From assembly GCA_937923515.1 (NCBI GenBank), contig CALDUF010000018.1, positions 1-38,243 on the forward strand: a stretch of DNA of 38,243 bases, given 5' to 3'. Within the stretch, counting starts at the first letter, position 1. Each line of letters begins with the position of its first letter. The stretch comes from an uncultured Flavobacteriaceae bacterium. Its GTDB lineage: Bacteria > Bacteroidota > Bacteroidia > Flavobacteriales > Flavobacteriaceae. Both the position numbers and the translations under genes were made by a program. Positions 34,156 to 38,243 of the stretch are shown one piece after another. The notes beneath the pieces were generated by a model. That model did no database searches. It saw nothing but the letters and a program-made list of their open reading frames with translations, and was not told the origin of the DNA.

Positions 34156-35343
34156 TTATTTTAAAATAGCAGCAATACCAGGTAATGTTTTACCCTCTAA
34201 ACTTTCTAACATAGCACCACCACCAGTACTTACGTAGCTTACTTTATCTTCAAAACCAAATTGCTTTACAGCAGCCACAGAATCGCCACCACCAACTAGT
34301 GAGAATGCGCCGTTTTTAGTAGCTTCGGCAATAGAATCTCCAAGTGCTATGGTGCCTTTTGCAAAACTTTCCATTTCAAAAACACCAAGTGGCCCGTTCC
34401 ATAAGATGGTTTTACTTTCCATTACTACTTTATGAAATTGCTCGCGCGATTTTGGTCCTGCGTCCACACCTTCCCAACCATCAGGAATTTCGTTAATATC
34501 AACAACTTGTGTGTTGGCATTGTTACTAAAATCGTCTGCAGCCACAGTATCTACAGGAATATGTATTTGTACATTTTTTGCTTTTGCTTGCTCTAAAATT
34601 TCTAGTGCTAGCGGCATTTTATCGTCTTCACAAATAGAGTTACCTATTTTACCACCTTGAGCTTTTACAAAGGTAAATGCCATACCACCGCCTATAATTA
34701 GGTGATCTACTTTATCTAAAATATTTTCTATAATAGTAATTTTCGAAGACACCTTTGCACCACCAAGAATGGCCAATACAGGTTTTTCGCCAGTTTCCAT
34801 TACTTTATTAATACTCTCAATTTCTTGAGCTAATAAGTTACCAAAGCATTTTTTGCCTTCAAAAAATTGTGCTACAATAGTTGTAGAAGCGTGTGCTCTA
34901 TGCGCCGTACCAAAAGCATCGTTTACATAAATATCACCTAGTTTAGAAAGTTGTTCTGCAAACCCTTGGTCTCCCGCAGTTTCTTCTTTATGGTAACGTA
35001 AATTTTCTAATAGTAAAATTTCTCCTGGTTGCAAGTTTGCAGCAGCAGCCTCGGCATTTTCGCCAACGCAATTAGATACAAACGTAACGCCAACACCCAA
35101 AATATCTTCTACTTTTGATACAATGTGTTGTAACGAAAACTCCTCTTGAGGCCCTTTTGGGCGCCCTAAGTGCGACATTAAAATACAACTACCACCATCT
35201 TCTAAAATTTTAATAATTGTAGGTTTCGCCGAAACGATTCTTGTAGCATCGGTTACCTCAAAATTTTCATTTAGCGGTACGTTAAAATCTACGCGGATAA
35301 GTGCTTTTTTATTTTCGAAATTAAAATCGTTTAGAGTCTTCAT
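34156..35343 (-). CDS. pgk: Phosphoglycerate kinase
   Basis: A 395-residue glycolytic enzyme transferring phosphate from 1,3-bisphosphoglycerate to ADP. It has RVDFNVPLN near 17-25, [34 protein letters not shown] and the C-terminal [14 protein letters not shown] nucleotide loop. Length and motif order are normal. It is preceded by its own -7 box and followed by the hairpin at 34099-34131. On its 5' side begins the accessory stretch. Confidence 0.98.
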   Translation of the reverse strand: MKTLNDFNFENKKALIRVDFNVPLNENFEVTDATRIVSAKPTIIKILEDGGSCILMSHLGRPKGPQEEFSLQHIVSKVEDILGVGVTFVSNCVGENAEAAAANLQPGEILLLENLRYHKEETAGDQGFAEQLSKLGDIYVNDAFGTAHRAHASTTIVAQFFEGKKCFGNLLAQEIESINKVMETGEKPVLAILGGAKVSSKITIIENILDKVDHLIIGGGMAFTFVKAQGGKIGNSICEDDKMPLALEILEQAKAKNVQIHIPVDTVAADDFSNNANTQVVDINEIPDGWEGVDAGPKSREQFHKVVMESKTILWNGPLGVFEMESFAKGTIALGDSIAEATKNGAFSLVGGGDSVAAVKQFGFEDKVSYVSTGGGAMLESLEGKTLPGIAAILK

Positions 35344-35370
35344 TAATATTGTTTATATCTAATTAGAACA

Positions 35371-35378
35371 CAAATGTA
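35371..35378 (-). promoter_or_regulatory. Promoter -7 element of pgk
   Basis: TACATTTG on the minus strand matches TAnnTTTG, 27 bases before the pgk ATG. No clear -33 TTG. Confidence 0.5.
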
Positions 35379-35929
35379 ACTAATTAAACAGCCATAAAAA
35401 ATGACTTTTTTTACGAAAACGTTTGAGGTGCTTTAATTTTATTTGAAATTGATTATAATTAAAAAAACATAAATGAAAATAAATTGAATGATTTGGAAGA
35501 TTATCAAAAATCTGGAATGCTACAATTTAAGATAACGAATTTTACCATTACGAAAGCGAGTAAGAGATTTAGTTTATCCAAAGAAGATGTAAAGATTTAC
35601 TGCTTAAAAGTTAGAGAGAAAGTAAAAAAAAGAAGATGTTAACAAAGATTTAGTATATTTTTATTGAGCTAAATATTATTATTTGTAGGAATCAAATCAA
35701 TTCAATAAAACTCTTCATATATTCATTTAGAAGGTTTTATTATTTGGGTCTGCATCAATTTTAATTGCCATAGGCTATTTTATATTAGCGATGAAAGGAA
35801 AATCTAACTAAAAATTACTTATTGATTTTGATAAAAATTTAGGATACCTTCGTTCAACCTTAGGTGTAACTAATTATAATAAGTATACTCGCGTTGTGGG
35901 CATACTACATGAAAAACTCAGATTAATTA
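35379..35929. other. Gene-free stretch with decayed reading frames
   Basis: No intact gene is visible. Two plus-strand pieces look like old coding sequence. One (35484-35642) lacks an initial ATG and encodes ITKASKRFSLSKEDVKIY, then a lysine-rich end; an internal ATG at 35517 could give a 41-residue peptide. The other, from about 35731, reads KVLLFGSASILIAIGYFILA (one membrane segment), a TAA stop, then in the same frame GYLRSTLGVTNYNKYTRVVG and so on to a TAG at 35937, overlapping the start of the next gene by 8 bp. I do not recognise either family. Confidence 0.5.
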
Positions 35930-37894
35930 ATGAATAGAGCCTATTATAAAAATTCAATATCAAAATTTATTAGAGAAAATGACAATTCCATCCTAGGTAA
36001 ACTAAGTTTAAATCATTCTAATAGACAATTAGAAGATTTACAAAAAAATGCTTGGGTTAAGCAAATTGAAATATTAAAAGATCAATTAAATGAGTTTGAA
36101 GGCCAAATTTATTTTGAATTTGCTATCCCTAGAATGGGAAAAAGAGTTGATAATATAATAATCATAAATGACTCAATATTTGTAGTTGAATTTAAAGTTG
36201 GCGGTGGTGGTTTTGAAAATTATGCTCAAGCTCAGGTTTTAGATTACACACTCGATTTGAAAAACTTTCATGAAGGAAGTCATAATGCAAAACTAATTCC
36301 TGTTTTATTAGCCACAAATGCAGAGAATCAACATATTGAAATAGAGAATACCCTTAACCACAAAACTGTCGTTAAAACAAATAAAAAGAGCCTTAAATAT
36401 GTATTAAAAGGTTTCATTAAAAATTCTTCAAGCTATATTGATTTTGAAAACTGGGAATCTTCAACTTATAAACCTACCCCTACTATTGTTGAGGCAGCAC
36501 AAGCACTATACAAAGGACATAGCGTGGAAGCAATATCTCGATCAGATTCTGGAGCAATAAATCTATCTAAGACTGCTAACTGTTTAAATAGAATAATTGA
36601 TGATTCAAAAAATAATAAAAAGAAAACAATATGTTTTGTTACTGGAGTTCCTGGAGCAGGAAAAACATTAGCTGGTCTAAATATTGCTAATGAAAGATTA
36701 AAAGCAGATGAAGACGAACACGCAATTTTCCTTTCAGGAAACGGTCCTTTAGTAGATGTACTTAGGGAAGCATTAGCACGCGATTTAATTAAAAACTCAA
36801 AAGAAAATGGAAAACCAATAACAAAAGAAAATGCCAAAAGAAAAACAAATGCATTTATTCAAAACATTCACCATTTTAGAGACGAATACCTAAAACATAA
36901 TATTGAACCAACTGAAAAAGTTGTAGTTTTTGATGAAGCACAAAGAGCTTGGAATAAAAAACAGGTTAGTTCGTTTATGAAACGTAAAAAAGGTATTGAA
37001 AATTTTGAAATGTCTGAACCTGAATTTTTAATAGACGTGATGAATCGACACAAAGATTGGTGCACTATTATTTGTTTAATTGGTGGTGGACAAGAAATAA
37101 ATACTGGAGAAGCGGGATTAGAGGAATGGATAAATTCATTTCAGTATAAGTTTAAAGATTGGAAAGTGCATTATTCAAATCTAATAACTGATAGTAAAAA
37201 TTACATAAAAACTCTAGAACAAAAAAAATGGCTTTCTAATAAAGCGAAATCAGAAAGCGAATTGCATTTGTCCGTTTCTTTAAGATCATTTAGATCTGAA
37301 AAATTATCTGAATTTGTACACCAGTTTTTAGAATTAAATACTAAAAAATCTAAAGAACTTTATCGAGAAATTAAGGATGATTTTCCAATAAAAAGCACAC
37401 GCGAACTGTCTAAAGCAAAAGATTGGATTAGAAAACAAGCTAAAGGCAGTGAAAGAACAAGAATAATAGCATCTTCTGGTGCCAAAAGGCTTAGGCCATT
37501 AGGAATTAATGTAAAAAATGAAATATCTGCGCCAAACTGGTTTTTAAATGATAAAAAAGATATAAGATCCTCTTATTTCCTAGAAGAAATTGCAACAGAA
37601 TTTGACATTCAAGGTTTAGAAATAGATTGGTCTTGTTTAGCCTGGGGAGCAAATTTTTATATTGAAAATAACAAATGGAACTACCAAACCTTTAGAGGAT
37701 TTAAATGGCAAAATATCAATCAAGAAATTAGTAAGTCGTACCTAAAAAACACGTATCGAGTACTTTTAACACGCGCAAGGCAAGGAATGGTTATTTATTT
37801 ACCAAAAGGATCGTGTATAGATCACACAAGACCCGATAATTTTTATGATGGAACTTGGAATTATCTGAAAGAGATAGGAATTGAAGAGTTATAA
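35930..37894 (+). CDS. PD-(D/E)XK nuclease fused to a DUF2075 superfamily 1 helicase-like domain
   Basis: A 654-residue protein. The N-terminal region (about 40-165) has a PD-(D/E)XK nuclease layout: E63, D74 in GKRVDNIII, E87-x-K89 in VVEFKVG, and a following Q/Y helix AQAQVLDY (99-106). The rest is a DUF2075 domain: Walker A GVPGAGKT (239-246), Walker B VVVFDEAQRAW (331-341), GGGQEI (385-390), SLRSFRS (450-456), EFDIQGLEID (557-566) and the motif VI-like NTYRVLLTRARQGM (607-620). All key residues are present, so ATP-driven nucleic-acid translocation plus cleavage is likely. It stands alone between pgk and holB, flanked by decayed sequence and a repeat, which suggests an acquired defence gene; that role is inference. 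Confidence 0.85.
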   Translation: MNRAYYKNSISKFIRENDNSILGKLSLNHSNRQLEDLQKNAWVKQIEILKDQLNEFEGQIYFEFAIPRMGKRVDNIIIINDSIFVVEFKVGGGGFENYAQAQVLDYTLDLKNFHEGSHNAKLIPVLLATNAENQHIEIENTLNHKTVVKTNKKSLKYVLKGFIKNSSSYIDFENWESSTYKPTPTIVEAAQALYKGHSVEAISRSDSGAINLSKTANCLNRIIDDSKNNKKKTICFVTGVPGAGKTLAGLNIANERLKADEDEHAIFLSGNGPLVDVLREALARDLIKNSKENGKPITKENAKRKTNAFIQNIHHFRDEYLKHNIEPTEKVVVFDEAQRAWNKKQVSSFMKRKKGIENFEMSEPEFLIDVMNRHKDWCTIICLIGGGQEINTGEAGLEEWINSFQYKFKDWKVHYSNLITDSKNYIKTLEQKKWLSNKAKSESELHLSVSLRSFRSEKLSEFVHQFLELNTKKSKELYREIKDDFPIKSTRELSKAKDWIRKQAKGSERTRIIASSGAKRLRPLGINVKNEISAPNWFLNDKKDIRSSYFLEEIATEFDIQGLEIDWSCLAWGANFYIENNKWNYQTFRGFKWQNINQEISKSYLKNTYRVLLTRARQGMVIYLPKGSCIDHTRPDNFYDGTWNYLKEIGIEEL

Positions 37895-38033
37895 AGCATA
37901 GTGTAACAAAAATTTAAAAAATAAGGATTAAAAGGTAAGACCATAAGTTTACAATAATTGATTATATTAAACAAAACACCTTCCAAAAAAACTACTACTT
38001 CAACCCCAAAACACATCTTCTGCAAATAGACCC

Positions 38034-38155
38034 GCGTTAGGGATTGAGGCATTTGTTGAAGCTCCCCGACGCAGGAGGGAGCGACTGCCGAAAGCCCGAC
38101 CCAAGCGATCCTGCAAGGTTTCTAAAAACCTTGTAGGTATGAGCGCAGGGAACGC
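38034..38155 (+). repeat. GC-richer structured intergenic repeat with three nested stems
   Basis: An outer GCGTT (38034-38038) pairs with AACGC (38151-38155). Inside are a GCTCCC/GGGAGC hairpin (38061-38066 with 38077-38082) and a 12-bp hairpin (38110-38121 with 38126-38137, one G-T pair, loop CTAA). The words GTTAGGGAT, AAAGCCCGACCC and AGGGAACGCCC are ones I remember from an interspersed intergenic element of many Flavobacteriaceae genomes. The strand is not certain. Function unknown: terminator, REP-like element or non-coding RNA. Confidence 0.6.
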
Positions 38156-38178
38156 CCAAAATATTTAAAAAATTGCTT

Positions 38179-38186
38179 TACTTTTG
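38179..38186 (+). promoter_or_regulatory. Promoter -7 element of holB
   Basis: TACTTTTG is an exact TAnnTTTG match, ending only 4 bases before the holB ATG, so the mRNA would be essentially leaderless. Confidence 0.55.
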
Positions 38187-38190
38187 TGCG

Positions 38191-38243
38191 ATGCTGTTTC
38201 AAGACGTTTTAGGGCAAGAACATATTAAAGCGCACTTAACTAC
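38191..38243 (+). CDS. holB: DNA polymerase III subunit delta' (partial, first 17 residues)
   Basis: The frame starts at an ATG and reads MLFQDVLGQEHIKAHLT before the right edge. This matches the well-conserved N-terminus of Bacteroidota delta' clamp-loader subunits (MLF..xxGQ..IK..L). Only the first residues are visible, so the call rests on that short match and on the remembered pgk-holB neighbourhood in Flavobacteriaceae. Confidence 0.75.
   Translation, partial: MLFQDVLGQEHIKAHLT

Larger units (their letters stand above)
37895..38190. other. Intergenic stretch between the nuclease-helicase and holB
   Basis: The first 135 bases are AT-rich with no coding signal. The rest (about 38031-38157) holds the GC-richer structured repeat described separately, followed by the holB promoter box. 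Confidence 0.6.

Noticed and set aside
36466-36837. Minus-strand frame of 123 codons inside the nuclease-helicase gene
   Set aside because: It spans the Walker A region of a well-supported gene in antisense and has shadow-type composition; not a toxin-antitoxin partner.
35930-37894. Restriction-modification or toxin-antitoxin system around the nuclease-helicase
   Set aside because: No methyltransferase, specificity subunit or antitoxin is present on either side within the window.
1-38243. Search for tRNA, rRNA, insertion sequences and CRISPR arrays
   Set aside because: No cloverleaf with a T-loop, no rRNA sequence, no transposase frame and no regularly spaced direct repeats were seen by eye.

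Overview
The window is AT-rich chromosomal DNA from a marine or environmental Flavobacteriaceae-type Bacteroidota. This rests on the gene families present (DUF4254, DUF4837, DUF6427/DUF6341-like, GH3, LysM/MltD), on repeated matches to the Bacteroidota promoter -7 element TAnnTTTG, weak Shine-Dalgarno sequences, and protein sequences typical of the family. No rRNA, tRNA, insertion sequence or CRISPR array was seen.

Layout. (1) 1-8129, housekeeping and scattered genes: a PadR regulator with a partner gene cut by the left edge, a PaaE-like flavin/2Fe-2S reductase, a GT9 glycosyltransferase with DUF4254, upp, two small-family membrane proteins, purD, and a CapK-like adenylate-forming enzyme. Many neighbours are convergent and touch or overlap. 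(2) 8110-26934, minus strand: a complete Wzx/Wzy-type surface polysaccharide locus. Read in transcription order it runs: Wzz-like protein, rfbB-rfbA-rfbC-rfbD (dTDP-L-rhamnose), then a canonical promoter, gmd-fcl (GDP-L-fucose), two related lipoprotein genes (one frameshifted), flippase, GT4, two polymerase/ligase-like membrane proteins, GT4, WcaF-like acetyltransferase, WcaI-like GT4, UDP-xylose synthase, the initiating polyprenyl glycosylphosphotransferase and a GT2. The predicted product is a rhamnose/fucose/xylose-containing, partly acetylated glycan with a colanic-acid-like enzyme set. Genes for UDP-glucuronate and GDP-mannose supply (ugd, manB/manC) are not in the window. (3) 26948-31028, minus strand: DUF6909-like protein, a GH3 adenylating enzyme and an M23 peptidase, in line with the polysaccharide genes. 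(4) 31144-35343: tatA (+), a bidirectional terminator, then DUF4837 lipoprotein, MltD-like transglycosylase and pgk on the minus strand. (5) 35344-38190: an accessory insertion between pgk and holB, with decayed coding sequence, a lone PD-(D/E)XK nuclease-DUF2075 helicase, and a GC-richer structured repeat; holB begins at 38191 and is cut by the right edge.

Most unusual elements: the nuclease-helicase (candidate single-gene defence), the structured repeat behind it, a 36-bp perfect palindrome at the PadR promoter, a pair of lipoproteins carrying a module that resembles one in phage tail proteins inside a polysaccharide locus, and two apparent one-base shifts at A-tracts (in the shorter lipoprotein gene and at the 3' end of rfbD).
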